From positions 620,001 to 684,000 of the forward strand of contig NZ_JAETZZ010000001.1 of the NCBI RefSeq assembly GCF_022627325.1: a DNA stretch of 64,000 nt. The letters are read 5' to 3'. The notes beneath the pieces are model-generated. The model made no database searches, was not told the origin of the DNA, and saw only the letters and a program-made list of their open reading frames with translations. Of the stretch, positions 35,900 through 45,236 are shown in pieces. Numbering within the stretch: the first letter of the stretch is position 1; each line of letters begins with the position of its first letter. A program made the translations under genes and the position numbers. Origin of the DNA: Pseudomonas putida. Its GTDB lineage: Bacteria > Pseudomonadota > Gammaproteobacteria > Pseudomonadales > Pseudomonadaceae.

Positions 35900-36055
35900 G
35901 GTGCTACCTCGTGCCGCGGGACGGCCAGCATAGCAAAATGCGTGATTTTCGGAAAAACCAAGAACTTCAGGCGTTTGCCAGGGTCTTTTACCGTCATTTA
36001 TCACGAGCGGCTCGTACACATGGATGCTGCCCACCGACCTCGGACACGTTTTCGC

Positions 36056-37462
36056 ATGCTGCGATCCCTGCTCACCCTGCTGCTGACGCTTGGCCTGATG
36101 CTCGTCGGTCCTGCTTACGCACGCCTGCCGGGGCCGCAGCACAACGTGCCGGTGAGCAAGGCCCGTGACCTTGAACAGATCCGCGCCAGCAAGGTGCTGC
36201 GGGTACTGGTCAACCAAAGCCGCAACAGCTCCGGTGAGGTCAAGGGCGAGCCCGTCGGTATCGAGTACTACCGCTTGCGTGCGCTTGAGCACTACCTCAA
36301 CGCCCGGTCCGGCGACGGACAACAGGTACGGCTCAAACTCATCCCCAGAGCCAAAGAGCAACTGCTCGGGGCGCTGCAGCGTGGTGAAGGCGACCTGGCC
36401 GCCCCGGGCGAGTTGCTCGACCCGAGCCTGGTCGGCGGCGTGAACAGCAGTGCTCCGGTCCTGGACCAAGTGCCGTTGTGGTTGGTGGGGCGCAAGGGCG
36501 AGCGCAGTTTCACCCGTGTCGAGCAGTTGTCCGGGCGCACTGTGGCGTTGACCAGTGCCAGCGCCGCCGGTGCGCTGATCCAGCAGATCAACCAGCGCCT
36601 GGCGCTGCGCAAGCGCCCACCGGTCAAGATCGAATGGGTCGACTCGACACTGGCGGTGGAGGACGTGCTGGAGATGGTCCAGGCCGGCATTTATCACCTG
36701 ACCGTGGTCGAGCGGCCGATCGCGCTGCGCTGGGCCCGGGTAATGCCGCGCCTGCGCCTGCATAGCCGGCTGCAACTGGGCCCGCCACAAGCCATGCGCT
36801 GGTATGTGCGGCGCGATGCGACGCTGCTGCAGGCTACGGTCGATCGCTTCCTGCAGGGCTACCGGGCGCCCGAGAACCAGGATGCGGCCTTTGAACGCAT
36901 CTATCGGCGCCAGTACCGCGTGCACAACCCGCTCGCACGCAAGGACCGTCAACGCCTTGCTTCAGTGCGGGCGGTGCTGCAGAAACATGGCCAGGCGCAA
37001 CAGATCGACTGGCTGAACCTGGCTGCGTTGGCCTTCAAGGAGTCGACCCTCAACCCGGCGGCGCGCGGCAGTGGCGGGGCGCATGGCCTGATGCAGATCA
37101 CCCCTGCCGCAGCGCAACGGGTCGGGGTCAGCAATACCGCAACGGTTGATGGCAATGTCCAGGCCAGTGCCCGTTACCTGGCGTTGATTCGCCGCAAGTT
37201 CTTCGCCAGCCCGAAGATCAACGAGCGTGAGCGCATGGCCTTCGTGCTGGCCGCCTACAACCTTGGGCCCGAGCGGGTCCAGGCCATGCGTGTCGAGGCC
37301 CGCAAGCGTGGGCTCAATGGCAATCAATGGTTCTTCCAGACCGAACGGGTTGCGATGGAGCAGGTGGGCATGGGGCCAGTCAACTTCGTCAATAGCGTGA
37401 ACAAGTACTTCCTGGCGTTCAACCGTGACCGTGCAGCGTTGGAGCGAAGCGGCAAACGCTGA
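36056..37462 (+). CDS. MltF-like membrane-bound lytic transglycosylase
   Basis: A protein of 468 residues with a signal peptide ([22 protein letters not shown]), a periplasmic solute-binding-like domain (residues about 45-265) and a C-terminal transglycosylase domain with the catalytic Glu in AFKEST, then GLMQITP and AAYNLG. This is the two-domain design of MltF, which trims peptidoglycan and is tuned by its solute-binding half. An in-frame ATG at 36020 is the alternative start; neither has a clear ribosome site. A longer open frame upstream is antisense to tatD. Confidence 0.88.
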   Translation: MLRSLLTLLLTLGLMLVGPAYARLPGPQHNVPVSKARDLEQIRASKVLRVLVNQSRNSSGEVKGEPVGIEYYRLRALEHYLNARSGDGQQVRLKLIPRAKEQLLGALQRGEGDLAAPGELLDPSLVGGVNSSAPVLDQVPLWLVGRKGERSFTRVEQLSGRTVALTSASAAGALIQQINQRLALRKRPPVKIEWVDSTLAVEDVLEMVQAGIYHLTVVERPIALRWARVMPRLRLHSRLQLGPPQAMRWYVRRDATLLQATVDRFLQGYRAPENQDAAFERIYRRQYRVHNPLARKDRQRLASVRAVLQKHGQAQQIDWLNLAALAFKESTLNPAARGSGGAHGLMQITPAAAQRVGVSNTATVDGNVQASARYLALIRRKFFASPKINERERMAFVLAAYNLGPERVQAMRVEARKRGLNGNQWFFQTERVAMEQVGMGPVNFVNSVNKYFLAFNRDRAALERSGKR

Positions 37463-37466
37463 GCTA

Positions 37467-37481
37467 TCGAATTATTCGATC
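37467..37481. promoter_or_regulatory. Palindrome upstream of doxX-like gene
   Basis: ATCGAATTATTCGAT is a near-perfect inverted repeat (ATCGAA/TTCGAT with a three-base centre), in an AT-rich leader about 100 bases before the DoxX start. It could be a LysR-type or other dimeric regulator site. Confidence 0.35.
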
Positions 37482-37576
37482 TATATGTTGGGTTTTTTGC
37501 GATTTTAATATCTTTTGGGTCGATTATTATGGCGCCCATCCCAACACAACATCGCAGCTTTCAAGGAAGTCACCCA

Positions 37577-38011
37577 ATGAACAACGCAATCATCAAACTG
37601 CTTTCCACTCGCGCTGGCCTGGGCTTGAGCGTGGTTCGCATCCTGGTAGGCATCATCTTCATGGCGCACGGCGCACAGAAACTCTTCGGCCTGTTCGGTG
37701 GCTACGGGTTGGAGGGCACTGGCCAGTGGATGGAGAGCATCGGCCTGGCCCCCGGCTACCTGATGGCCCTGCTGTCCGGCAGCGCCGAGTTCTTCGGCGG
37801 CCTGGCCCTGGTGATCGGCCTGCTGGCTCGCCCGGCGGCCCTGGCACTGACAGTGACGCTGGTGGTGGCAATCTTCTCGGTACACATCGGCAACGGCCTG
37901 TTCATGTCCAACAATGGCTATGAGTTCGCCCTGGCGTTGCTGGCGGGTACCGTCGCGGTACTGATCGAAGGCGCTGGTCGTTTCTCTCTGGACCGCTTGA
38001 TCGCCCGCTGA
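37577..38011 (+). CDS. DoxX family membrane protein
   Basis: A 144-residue integral membrane protein with four helices. The first (SVVRILVGIIFMAHGAQKLF) carries the R-x8-H-G-x-QK pattern of the DoxX/DoxD family. Homologues take part in thiosulfate oxidation or redox stress, but the role in Pseudomonas is not settled. The start at 37577 has AAGGAAG upstream. Confidence 0.85.
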   Translation: MNNAIIKLLSTRAGLGLSVVRILVGIIFMAHGAQKLFGLFGGYGLEGTGQWMESIGLAPGYLMALLSGSAEFFGGLALVIGLLARPAALALTVTLVVAIFSVHIGNGLFMSNNGYEFALALLAGTVAVLIEGAGRFSLDRLIAR

Positions 38012-38225
38012 AGCCTCATGCTGCAGGCCTTGAGTTGATGACTTTCAGCTTGGGGCTTGCAGCTTGCCGCTTGTAGCTCTAGCATACCGCCTGCGCCGAT
38101 TTAAACAGCTACTTGCGGGGCGCAGGAAAGCCCAGCCCCGGGTCATCCGAAATACCGCTAAAGCGCTGGTTCGGTGACGCCTCCCACCGCTGCCCAGCGG
38201 GATTTGCGAGGCGGAGAAATACTCC

Positions 38226-38534
38226 ATGAGTTGCCCACGTACCAGTGTCTGCTTGAGCCCACTGCCTGCCAGCCAGGCTACCCGCACACCGCGCATCCTG
38301 CTCGGTGGCCAGCATCAGCCTACGCTTTTGCGTCATCTTGAAGGCTTGTCCCGTCGCAAAGGCCAGGCCCGCGCCTTCCTCATCCAGTTTGCCGAAACCG
38401 CGTGCCGGCTGGAGCAGTTCGGCAACGACCGCTTCGATCTGGCGGTGATCCAGGCACCTGCCGCACAGCACGCTGCCGAAGTGATTGGCCATCTCACCCG
38501 CATCGCACGCCAGGGCCTGATTACCCGACGCTGA
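38226..38534 (+). CDS. Conserved hypothetical protein upstream of greB
   Basis: A 102-residue soluble basic protein (MSCPRTSVCLSPLPASQATR, then a helical part with AFLIQFAETACRLEQFGNDRFD and VIQAPAAQHAAEVIGHLTRIA). It is of a type I recall as short conserved Pseudomonas proteins of unknown function. The open frame keeps a coherent amphipathic helix pattern and ends 11 bases before greB, so the two are likely co-transcribed. The 214 bases before it hold a degenerate GCTTGCAGC-type repeat tract and nothing else I can identify. Confidence 0.6.
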   Translation: MSCPRTSVCLSPLPASQATRTPRILLGGQHQPTLLRHLEGLSRRKGQARAFLIQFAETACRLEQFGNDRFDLAVIQAPAAQHAAEVIGHLTRIARQGLITRR

Positions 38535-38545
38535 GGAACGCGCTG

Positions 38546-39028
38546 TTGAGTACCAACATCATCACGACGCAAGGCCATGAAGCGCTCAAAAAAGAGCTGG
38601 ATCATCTGTGGCGGGTGTATCGCCCGGAAATCACCCAGAAGGTGGCCTGGGCTGCCTCGTTGGGGGACCGCAGTGAGAATGCCGACTACCAGTACAACAA
38701 GAAGTTACTGCGCGAGATCGATCGTCGGGTCCGATACCTGCGCAAGCGCCTCGAAGACGTCAAGGTGGTCGCCTATTCACCGCAGCAGGAGGGCAGGGTG
38801 TTCTTCGGTGCCTGGGTCGAGATCGAAAATGATGACGGCGAAGCGCTGAAGTTTCGCATCGTCGGGTACGACGAGATCTATGGGCGCAATGACTATATCT
38901 CGATCGATTCGCCCATGGCGCGGGCCCTGCTCAAGAAAGAGGAGGGTGATGAGGTGGTGGTGCACACCCCTACTGGCGAAGCGACGTGGTATGTGACCAG
39001 CATCAGTTATGAGCAGCCAGCGCTTTAG
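38546..39028 (+). CDS. greB: Transcription elongation factor GreB
   Basis: A 160-residue transcript-cleavage factor. It has the N-terminal coiled coil that enters the RNA polymerase channel, with the acidic tip in GDRSENADYQYNKK, and the C-terminal FKBP-like domain (IVGYDEIYGRNDYISIDSPMA). GreB rescues backtracked polymerase. The start is taken as TTG at 38546, with GAGGA eight bases upstream and the expected length; there is no ATG near. Confidence 0.95.
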   Translation: MSTNIITTQGHEALKKELDHLWRVYRPEITQKVAWAASLGDRSENADYQYNKKLLREIDRRVRYLRKRLEDVKVVAYSPQQEGRVFFGAWVEIENDDGEALKFRIVGYDEIYGRNDYISIDSPMARALLKKEEGDEVVVHTPTGEATWYVTSISYEQPAL

Positions 39029-39069
39029 CTGTAAGCCAAGGCTGAGCTGCTCATGCTTGCAGCTTGAGA

Positions 39070-41577
39070 CTACCCCTCCCGGAGCACCGCCAACGGGCTG
39101 GCATTAAGCGCTCGCCGTGTCCCCAGCACGCCAGCCCCGCCTACCAATAGCGCCCCCGCCAGTGGCAGTACCAGCAGCCACGGATGGGGAGCCCACTGCA
39201 GGTCGAACGCATAGCGGTACAGCACCAAGGTAATCAACTCACAGCCTAGCGCTGCCAACGCACCACTGGCCGCACCCAGCAGCCCGAACTCGATACGCCG
39301 CGCTTTCACCAGCAACGGTCGGGCGGCGCCCAGCGCGCGCAGCAACGCGCCTTGGCGAATGCGTTCATCCAGCGTTGCCTGCAAGCCTGCGAACAGCACG
39401 GCCAACCCCGCCGCCAGGACGAACAGCAATACATATTCCACCGCCAGGGTAACCTGGGCGAGGATGCTGCGTAGCTGCTCCAGCAAGGCATCGACTTGCA
39501 GGATGGTCACCGCCGGGAAGGCCCGCGACAGGGCCACTACATCCAGGTCATGACCCGGCGCAAGGTAAAAGCTGGTCAGGTAGGTGGTCGGCAGCCCCTG
39601 GAGGGTACCCGGCTGGAAGATCATGTAGAAGTTCGGCTGGAAGCTGTCCCAGTGCACGCTGCGCAGGCTGCTGACCCGTGCCTGGCGTTGTTCGCCGCCA
39701 ATGTCGAAGGTCAACAGGTCGCCCAGTTGCACCTTCAGGCTGGCGGCAAGTTCCGCCTCGACCGAAACGCCAGGGATTTCATCGCCAGCCGGTAGAGCTC
39801 GCCACCAATTGCCGGCGGTCAAGGCATTGCCTGCCGGCAGGTCGGCGGCCCAGGTCAGGCTGAGGTCGCGCTGAACTGCACGCTCGCCGGCCGAATCCTT
39901 GCTGACGATCTGTTGCACGGGCTGCTCGTTGATCTGGATCAGCCGGCCAGGCGTCACCGGATAAAGCGGCGCGGAGGCTGCGTTCACCTCGTGCAGGCGC
40001 TGGGCAAAGGGCTTACGGTCGTCGGGCAGGATGTTCAGGGCGAAATAGTTGGGGGCGTCCTTGGGCAGTTGAGCCTGCCAGGTGTCGAGCAGCTCGGCGC
40101 GCAGCAAGGCGACCAGGGCCATGGCCAGCAGGATCAGGCCAAACGCCAGTGCCTGGCCTGCGGCAGCCATGGGGTGGCGGAGCAACTGGCCCAAGCCCAG
40201 GCGCCAGGGGAGTGGGGCGCCTGCCAGCAGTTGCCGCAGGCTGCGTAGCCCAACCAGCAGCAGGCCGCCCAGTACCAGCGCGGCAAGCAACCCGCCTGCC
40301 AGCAGGGCGAAGGTCAGCAGCAGGTCTAGGCTCAGGCGCCACATGATCAGGCCCAGTGCGAACAGGGCGGCGCCATAGACCAGCCAGCTGCTGGGCGGTA
40401 CGGGCAGCAGATCACGGCGCAGTACACGCAGCGGTGGCACCTTGCCCAGTGCCGCGAGCGGGGGCAGGGCGAAACCGGCCAGGGCGACCAGCCCGGTGGC
40501 GATGCCGGCCAGGGCCGGGACGATGCCGCCAGGCGGCACCACGCTCGGCAGCAGGCCGTGCAACAGGCGGAACAGGCCCAGTTGCGCCAGCCAGCCGAGC
40601 AGGGCGCCCACCAGCGCCGCCAGCAGGCCCAGCATGGCCAGTTGCAGGCAGTACAGGCCCAATGCCTGATGGCGGGACAGCCCCAGGCAGCGCAGCAGTG
40701 CGCTGGCGTCCAGGCGCCGGGCCGCATAGCGGCTGGCCGACAGTGCCACGGCGACCCCTGCCAGCAGCACCGCCACCAGGCTAGCCATGTTCAGGTAGCG
40801 CTCGGCCTTGCCCAAGGCGCCGCCGATCTGCCGGTTACCATCGCGGGTGTCGAGCAGGCGCTGGTTGGCCGCGAGCGTCTTCTCCAGCCCCTGGCGGTAC
40901 TGTGCCAGGGCCTGCGCATCCCCGCGCCACAGCTCACGGTAGCTGACCCGGCTGCCGGGCTGAATGACCCCGGTGGCCTCAAGGTCGGCGAGGTTCATCA
41001 TCACCCGCGGGGTGAGGCTGTAGAAATTGTTGGCGCGGTCCGGCTCGTAGGTCAGTACGCGGCTCATGCGCAGGGTCTTCATGCCGACATCGATGCTGTC
41101 GCCAATGCTCAGGCCAAGGGCAGCGAGCAAGCGCGGCTCGATCCAGACCTCGCCCGGCGGCGGGCCGCCACCGGGTGTTTCCGTGGCATAGGGCGCCGGT
41201 GCACTGCGTACCTGGCCACGCAGGGGGTAGGCGCCATCGGCGGCTTTGATGCTCGACAGCTGAATGCCGGCGTCACCACCGACCACGCTGGTGAACTCCA
41301 CGACCCGCGCGTGGCGCAGCCCCAGGGCGGTACCGGCGTCGATTTGCTCCTGACGCGCTGGCGCACTGCCTTGCAATACCAGGTCGGCGCCCAGGAACTC
41401 GCTGGCGCGCAACTGCATGGCGCCATTGAGGCGAGCACCGAAATAGCCGATGGCGGTGCTGGCGGCTACAGCCACGAGCAGGGCGAAGAACAGCACGCGC
41501 ACTTCGCTGGCGCGGATATCGCGCAACAACTGGCGCAGCGCCAGGCCGCACAAGCGGGAAAGCGGCATGTGCTTCAT
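39070..41577 (-). CDS. ABC transporter permease, YbbP/FtsX family
   Basis: An 835-residue permease with one N-terminal helix (residues about 26-48), a large periplasmic domain, a central group of helices and a C-terminal FtsX-type group of four helices. It starts within the stop of the ATPase gene (TGATG), so the two form one transporter. The unit YbbA-YbbP next to tesA is conserved in proteobacteria; it is thought to work on envelope lipids or lipoproteins, but the substrate is not proven. Confidence 0.9.
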   Translation of the reverse strand: MKHMPLSRLCGLALRQLLRDIRASEVRVLFFALLVAVAASTAIGYFGARLNGAMQLRASEFLGADLVLQGSAPARQEQIDAGTALGLRHARVVEFTSVVGGDAGIQLSSIKAADGAYPLRGQVRSAPAPYATETPGGGPPPGEVWIEPRLLAALGLSIGDSIDVGMKTLRMSRVLTYEPDRANNFYSLTPRVMMNLADLEATGVIQPGSRVSYRELWRGDAQALAQYRQGLEKTLAANQRLLDTRDGNRQIGGALGKAERYLNMASLVAVLLAGVAVALSASRYAARRLDASALLRCLGLSRHQALGLYCLQLAMLGLLAALVGALLGWLAQLGLFRLLHGLLPSVVPPGGIVPALAGIATGLVALAGFALPPLAALGKVPPLRVLRRDLLPVPPSSWLVYGAALFALGLIMWRLSLDLLLTFALLAGGLLAALVLGGLLLVGLRSLRQLLAGAPLPWRLGLGQLLRHPMAAAGQALAFGLILLAMALVALLRAELLDTWQAQLPKDAPNYFALNILPDDRKPFAQRLHEVNAASAPLYPVTPGRLIQINEQPVQQIVSKDSAGERAVQRDLSLTWAADLPAGNALTAGNWWRALPAGDEIPGVSVEAELAASLKVQLGDLLTFDIGGEQRQARVSSLRSVHWDSFQPNFYMIFQPGTLQGLPTTYLTSFYLAPGHDLDVVALSRAFPAVTILQVDALLEQLRSILAQVTLAVEYVLLFVLAAGLAVLFAGLQATLDERIRQGALLRALGAARPLLVKARRIEFGLLGAASGALAALGCELITLVLYRYAFDLQWAPHPWLLVLPLAGALLVGGAGVLGTRRALNASPLAVLREG

Positions 41578-42260
41578 CAGGCCTCCACCGGCGCCACCAG
41601 GCGGCCTGCTTCCAGTCGTATCAGGCGCCGGCAGCGGCTGGCCAGGCGTTCGTCATGGGTAACCAGAACCAGAGTGGTGCCGCGTTCCTTGTTCAGGTCG
41701 AACAGCAGGTCGCTGATACGCTCGCCAGTGTGGCTGTCGAGGTTGCCGGTGGGTTCGTCGGCGAACAGCACCGCAGGCTGGGCGGCGAAGGCCCGGGCAA
41801 TGGCCACCCGCTGCTGTTCGCCACCGGACAACTGGCGCGGCGTGTGGGTCAGGCGCTTGCCCAGGCCGACACGCTCGAGCAGGGTGCGGGCCTGTTCGCG
41901 AGCATCTCGGCGGCCGTCCAGTTCCAGTGGCAGCATGACGTTCTCCAGGGCATTGAGGCTGTCGAGCAGCTGGAACGACTGGAAGACGAACCCGACGTGC
42001 TCGGCGCGTACCCGGGCGCGCTGGTCTTCGTCCAGCGGCCCGAGGTCATGCCCGGCGAGGATGACCTTGCCGGCGCTGGGGCGATCGAGGCCGGCGAGCA
42101 GCCCGAGCAGGGTCGACTTGCCCGAACCGGAGGCGCCGACGATGGCCAGGCTGTCACCTTGGGCGAGGTCGAGGGAGAGTGCGTGCAGGATGATCAGGTC
42201 ACCTTCCGCACTGGGGACCACTTTGCTAAGGTTCTGCGCAACGAGAATGCTAGGGCCCAT
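41577..42260 (-). CDS. ybbA: ABC transporter ATP-binding protein YbbA
   Basis: A 227-residue ATPase of the LolD/MacB type. Walker A is GASGSGKST, the signature LSGGEQQRVAIARAF, Walker B VLFADEPTGNLDS, and the H-loop lies in VLVTHD. It pairs with the permease gene that follows. Its ATG at 42260 and the tesA ATG at 42271 are divergent with only ten bases between, so each promoter must lie inside the other gene. A longer frame upstream is antisense to tesA. Confidence 0.93.
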   Translation of the reverse strand: MGPSILVAQNLSKVVPSAEGDLIILHALSLDLAQGDSLAIVGASGSGKSTLLGLLAGLDRPSAGKVILAGHDLGPLDEDQRARVRAEHVGFVFQSFQLLDSLNALENVMLPLELDGRRDAREQARTLLERVGLGKRLTHTPRQLSGGEQQRVAIARAFAAQPAVLFADEPTGNLDSHTGERISDLLFDLNKERGTTLVLVTHDERLASRCRRLIRLEAGRLVAPVEA

Positions 42261-42270
42261 GGAGAATCCA

Positions 42271-42876
42271 ATGCGAGTATGGTGGTTGAGTGCCGGTCTG
42301 GCCCTGTATTGCCTGGCCCAGAGCGCCGCGGCGGGAACATTGCTGGTTGTCGGGGATAGTATCAGTGCCGGTTTTGGCCTGGATACCCGCCAAGGGTGGG
42401 TCTCTTTGTTGCAGACCCGGCTCAAGGACGAAGGTTTCGATGATCGCGTGGTCAATGCCTCGATCAGCGGCGACACCAGTGCAGGGGGCCAGGCGCGGCT
42501 GCCGGCGCTGCTTGCAGCGCACAAGCCTAGCTTGGTGGTGCTGGAATTGGGCGGCAACGATGGCCTGCGCGGGCAGCCACCAGAGCAATTGCAACAAAAT
42601 CTTGCCTCGATGATCGAGCGGTCACGCGAGTCCGGGGCCAAGGTCGTGCTCCTGGGCATGCGTCTGCCGCCCAATTATGGGGTGCGCTACACCACGGCGT
42701 TCGCCAAGGTGTATGAACAGCTGGCAGCGGAGAAACAGGTGGCGCTGGTGCCGTTTTTCCTTGAGGGCGTAGGGGGTGTGCCAGAGATGATGCAGGCCGA
42801 TGGCATCCATCCGGCGCAGGGGGCCCAGCAGCGCTTGCTGGAAAATGCCTGGCCGGCGATAAAACCCTTGCTCTGA
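42271..42876 (+). CDS. tesA: Periplasmic multifunctional esterase TesA
   Basis: A 201-residue SGNH hydrolase (thioesterase I, protease I, lysophospholipase L1). A signal peptide (MRVWWLSAGLALYCLAQSAAA) is followed by block I GDSISAGFG with the nucleophile Ser, block II, block III GGNDGLR and block V DGIHP with the catalytic Asp and His. GGAG lies six bases before the ATG. Divergent from the YbbA-YbbP transporter, as in E. coli. Confidence 0.95.
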   Translation: MRVWWLSAGLALYCLAQSAAAGTLLVVGDSISAGFGLDTRQGWVSLLQTRLKDEGFDDRVVNASISGDTSAGGQARLPALLAAHKPSLVVLELGGNDGLRGQPPEQLQQNLASMIERSRESGAKVVLLGMRLPPNYGVRYTTAFAKVYEQLAAEKQVALVPFFLEGVGGVPEMMQADGIHPAQGAQQRLLENAWPAIKPLL

Positions 42877-42934
42877 CGCTTTAAACGGGGCCGGCTTTCG
42901 GCTAATGTTGCGCCCCCCGTTTCGAGAGCCCCCA

Positions 42935-43216
42935 ATGCCGCGCCCTGCCTGGTCCTTGTATGCCTACCAACTGATCGAGCCCGATGAGCAGCTCGATCTG
43001 TTCGCCTGCCAGGAAGTCCGTGTTCACCTTGTCGCCCGGCAGCTCGAACTGGGTGTGCCGGTCGATCGCACCCTGTGTGGTGGCTTGCTACCGGCACAGC
43101 CTCGCTGGTCCGGCGTGCCGCGCTCGATCTACCGTGACGGTCGTCTGTGCGACCTGTGCCGGGCGATTCTCGACGCGCAGCGCCGCGGCATGCGCCCGGT
43201 ATGGCCGCAACTTTGA
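42935..43216 (+). CDS. Conserved hypothetical protein with C-terminal Cys pair
   Basis: A 93-residue protein (MPRPAWSLYAYQLIEPDEQL) with a Cys in RTLCGG and a C-x2-C in GRLCDLCRAIL, which could bind a metal. I do not know its function. Start at 42935 is chosen over an in-frame ATG 30 bases upstream because the shorter N-terminus begins a coherent sequence. It lies between tesA and the L,D-transpeptidase on the same strand. Confidence 0.6.
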   Translation: MPRPAWSLYAYQLIEPDEQLDLFACQEVRVHLVARQLELGVPVDRTLCGGLLPAQPRWSGVPRSIYRDGRLCDLCRAILDAQRRGMRPVWPQL

Positions 43217-43347
43217 TGCAACCCTTGGCCTGAAACTGCGAGCGCCTTTCATCATCTGAAACGCATGGAAACCCCCTGTGGCTCCCGCTTGGTCCGGTGG
43301 GGGTGTACAATCGATTCTCTTGACCCACCTTTCGAAGGATTTACCGG

Positions 43348-44325
43348 ATGTTGCCGCGCTTTCCCGCCGTCACCCGCTGCCTGACCCTGGCCGGCCTGCT
43401 GGTAGCAGGCCCCGCCGTTGCCCTGGAGTTGCCGTTGCCGCCTCCCGGTGAAGACGTCGTTGGCCAGGTGCAGGTGATCAAGGCCAAGTACGAGGACACC
43501 TTTGCTGACATCGGCACTGCCAACGACCTCGGCTACCTGGAGATGATCGCCGCCAACCCGGGGGTGGACCCATGGCTGCCGGGCGCCGGTACCGAGATCA
43601 TCCTGCCGACCCGTTATGTGCTCCCGCCGGGGCCTCGCGAGGGCGTGGTCATCAACCTTGCCGAATACCGGCTGTACTACTTCCCCAAAGGGCAGAGCGT
43701 GGTGTACACCTTCCCGCTGGGCATCGGTCGTGAAGGCTGGGGGTCCCCCATCGCCAACACCAAGATCATTGCCAAGACCCCGAACCCGACCTGGACGCCG
43801 CCGGCCTCGATCCGAGCCGAACACGCCGCCGATGGTGACATCCTGCCGACCGTGGTGCCGGCCGGGCCAGACAACCCGCTGGGGCCTTACAAGTTCACCC
43901 TGGGCGTGCCGGGTTATCTGATTCACGGCTCGAACAAGAAGTTCGGCATTGGCATGCGCACCAGCCACGGCTGCTTCCGCATGTTCAACAACAATGTGCT
44001 GGAGCTGTCGAAGATGGTTCCGGTCGGTACTCCAGTGCGCATCATCAACGAGCCGTACAAGTTCGGCATCAGTGGTGGCAAGGTATACCTCGAAGCGCAT
44101 ACGCCGCTGGACGACCACGGCGATCCTTCGGTGGTCGACAAGCACACTGCGGTCATCAATGCACTGCTCAAGCGTGAAGACCTTGCCAACAATGTACGCA
44201 TGAACTGGGACATGGTTCGCGACGTGGTCGCCGCAGAAGATGGCATGCCGGTAGAAATTGCCGTGCCCGTCGACAACCAGGGTGCGGCTCCGATGGTGTC
44301 GAGCATTCCTCCAGAACTGCAGTAA
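43348..44325 (+). CDS. L,D-transpeptidase (YkuD family), periplasmic
   Basis: A 325-residue protein with a signal peptide (cleaved near GPAVA-LE), an N-terminal LysM-like segment and a YkuD catalytic domain. The conserved H-x-SN... and TSHGCFRM motifs hold the catalytic His and Cys (residues about 190-210). Such enzymes form 3-3 peptidoglycan crosslinks or attach Braun-type lipoprotein to peptidoglycan. The lipoprotein gene oprI lies just downstream on the other strand, which fits the second role, though this is only inference. Confidence 0.9.
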   Translation: MLPRFPAVTRCLTLAGLLVAGPAVALELPLPPPGEDVVGQVQVIKAKYEDTFADIGTANDLGYLEMIAANPGVDPWLPGAGTEIILPTRYVLPPGPREGVVINLAEYRLYYFPKGQSVVYTFPLGIGREGWGSPIANTKIIAKTPNPTWTPPASIRAEHAADGDILPTVVPAGPDNPLGPYKFTLGVPGYLIHGSNKKFGIGMRTSHGCFRMFNNNVLELSKMVPVGTPVRIINEPYKFGISGGKVYLEAHTPLDDHGDPSVVDKHTAVINALLKREDLANNVRMNWDMVRDVVAAEDGMPVEIAVPVDNQGAAPMVSSIPPELQ

Positions 44326-44345
44326 GCCTCAGGGCGACAGGACTG

Positions 44346-44385
44346 AAGCCTGCTCAGGTCAAACGCCTGGTGCAGGCTTTTTCAT
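44346..44385 (+). terminator. Terminator after the L,D-transpeptidase gene
   Basis: GAAGCCTGC pairs with GCAGGCTTTTTC around a 19-base loop, with a T-run in the 3' arm. Confidence 0.7.
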
Positions 44386-44410
44386 TTGTGCTGTTTGCTT
44401 TTGTAGCGGC

Positions 44411-44446
44411 AATAAAAAAGCCGACCCCACTAGTGGGTCGGCTTCT
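44411..44446 (-). terminator. Terminator of oprI
   Basis: AAGCCGACCC (44418-44427) pairs with GGGTCGGCTT (44435-44444). The A-run at 44413-44419 reads as a T-run on the minus strand, directly after the stem from oprI. Confidence 0.85.
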
Positions 44447-44465
44447 TAACAATCCGTGAGGACTA

Positions 44466-44717
44466 TTACTTGCGGCTGGCTTTGTCCAGCATACGCAGGG
44501 CGCGCTCGTTGGCTTCGTCAGCGGTCTGCTGAGCCTTCTGAGCGGCTGCCATTGCATCGTCAGCCTTACGGTAGGCTTCGTCAGCACGGGCTTGAGCGCG
44601 AGCGGCTGCGTCTTCAGTCGCAGTCAGACGAGCTTCGGTTTCTTTGGATACGCTGCTGCAACCGGTAGCCAGAACTGCGGCCAGAGCCAGAGCAGAGAAT
44701 TTCAGAACGTTGTTCAT
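44466..44717 (-). CDS. oprI: Major outer membrane lipoprotein I
   Basis: An 83-residue Braun-type lipoprotein of Pseudomonas. The signal ends in the lipobox LATGC; the mature 64 residues are a long Ala-rich helix with heptads ([20 protein letters not shown]) and a C-terminal Arg-Lys, where the last Lys could be linked to peptidoglycan. AAGGGGA lies before the ATG at 44717. Among the most abundant proteins of the genus. Confidence 0.97.
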   Translation of the reverse strand: MNNVLKFSALALAAVLATGCSSVSKETEARLTATEDAAARAQARADEAYRKADDAMAAAQKAQQTADEANERALRMLDKASRK

Positions 44718-45236
44718 CGTGTTCCCCTTCAAGGACTTTCTATTAAATAGCCATCTCTCAGGAAAGAGAAACTGGCCGGCGTACATAGTACCCATTACTT
44801 GTAGTAAGTAAACTGACTGAGCGCAAGAATGGTAAAAAAAATGTTGCTGAAGGGGGTGGTTGACAAGGTTTCCAGGCTTTTTCCGAACAGCCAGTACAGG
44901 CGGCGCAAGCGATTGTTGTATGGGAACTTTTTTGTTGAACTAACGGTGACTTTAAAGGTCCCTGTGCGTCTAAAGCCCAAGAGTGTCCGGCCGATGTTGC
45001 TGGTCAGTTCGTGCAGGGTTTGCTGCCCATGGCCGCGACTTTTAACCGATGCCACCTTGAGCAATCCGGGGTGCCGTGCCTACTATTTGATGGCCGGGCC
45101 CGGAAGAACCATTGCAATCGGGCTGCGGTCGAAGGGGCAAGAGGTGGCGCAGGCTCTGCACGAACGGGTTCCTCCGCCGGATACACCACCATCGGTTAAG
45201 GTAAAGGTCTGCCCAAAAGACCTGCGAGGAGTAGTG
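44718..45236. other. Intergenic region between oprI and the acetyltransferase gene
   Basis: About 520 bases with no supported gene. It must contain the strong leftward oprI promoter; TTTACT, 16 bases, TACTAT on the minus strand (about 44780-44810) is a candidate. The frame of the acetyltransferase gene stays open leftward to 44829, but that part has a Cys/Arg-rich composition unlike a protein and its ATG is poor. Confidence 0.4.

Noticed and set aside
35102..36952. A 616-residue minus-strand frame joining TatD to an extra N-terminal half
   Set aside because: Only the last 265 residues match a family; the rest is antisense to the MltF-like gene.
40558..42876. A 772-residue plus-strand frame ending in TesA
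   Set aside because: The upstream part is antisense to the ABC transporter genes; TesA begins with its signal peptide at 42271.
44829..45236. N-terminal extension of the small acetyltransferase
   Set aside because: The extension is rich in Cys and Arg with no domain; the start at 45237 has a good ribosome site and gives the usual length.
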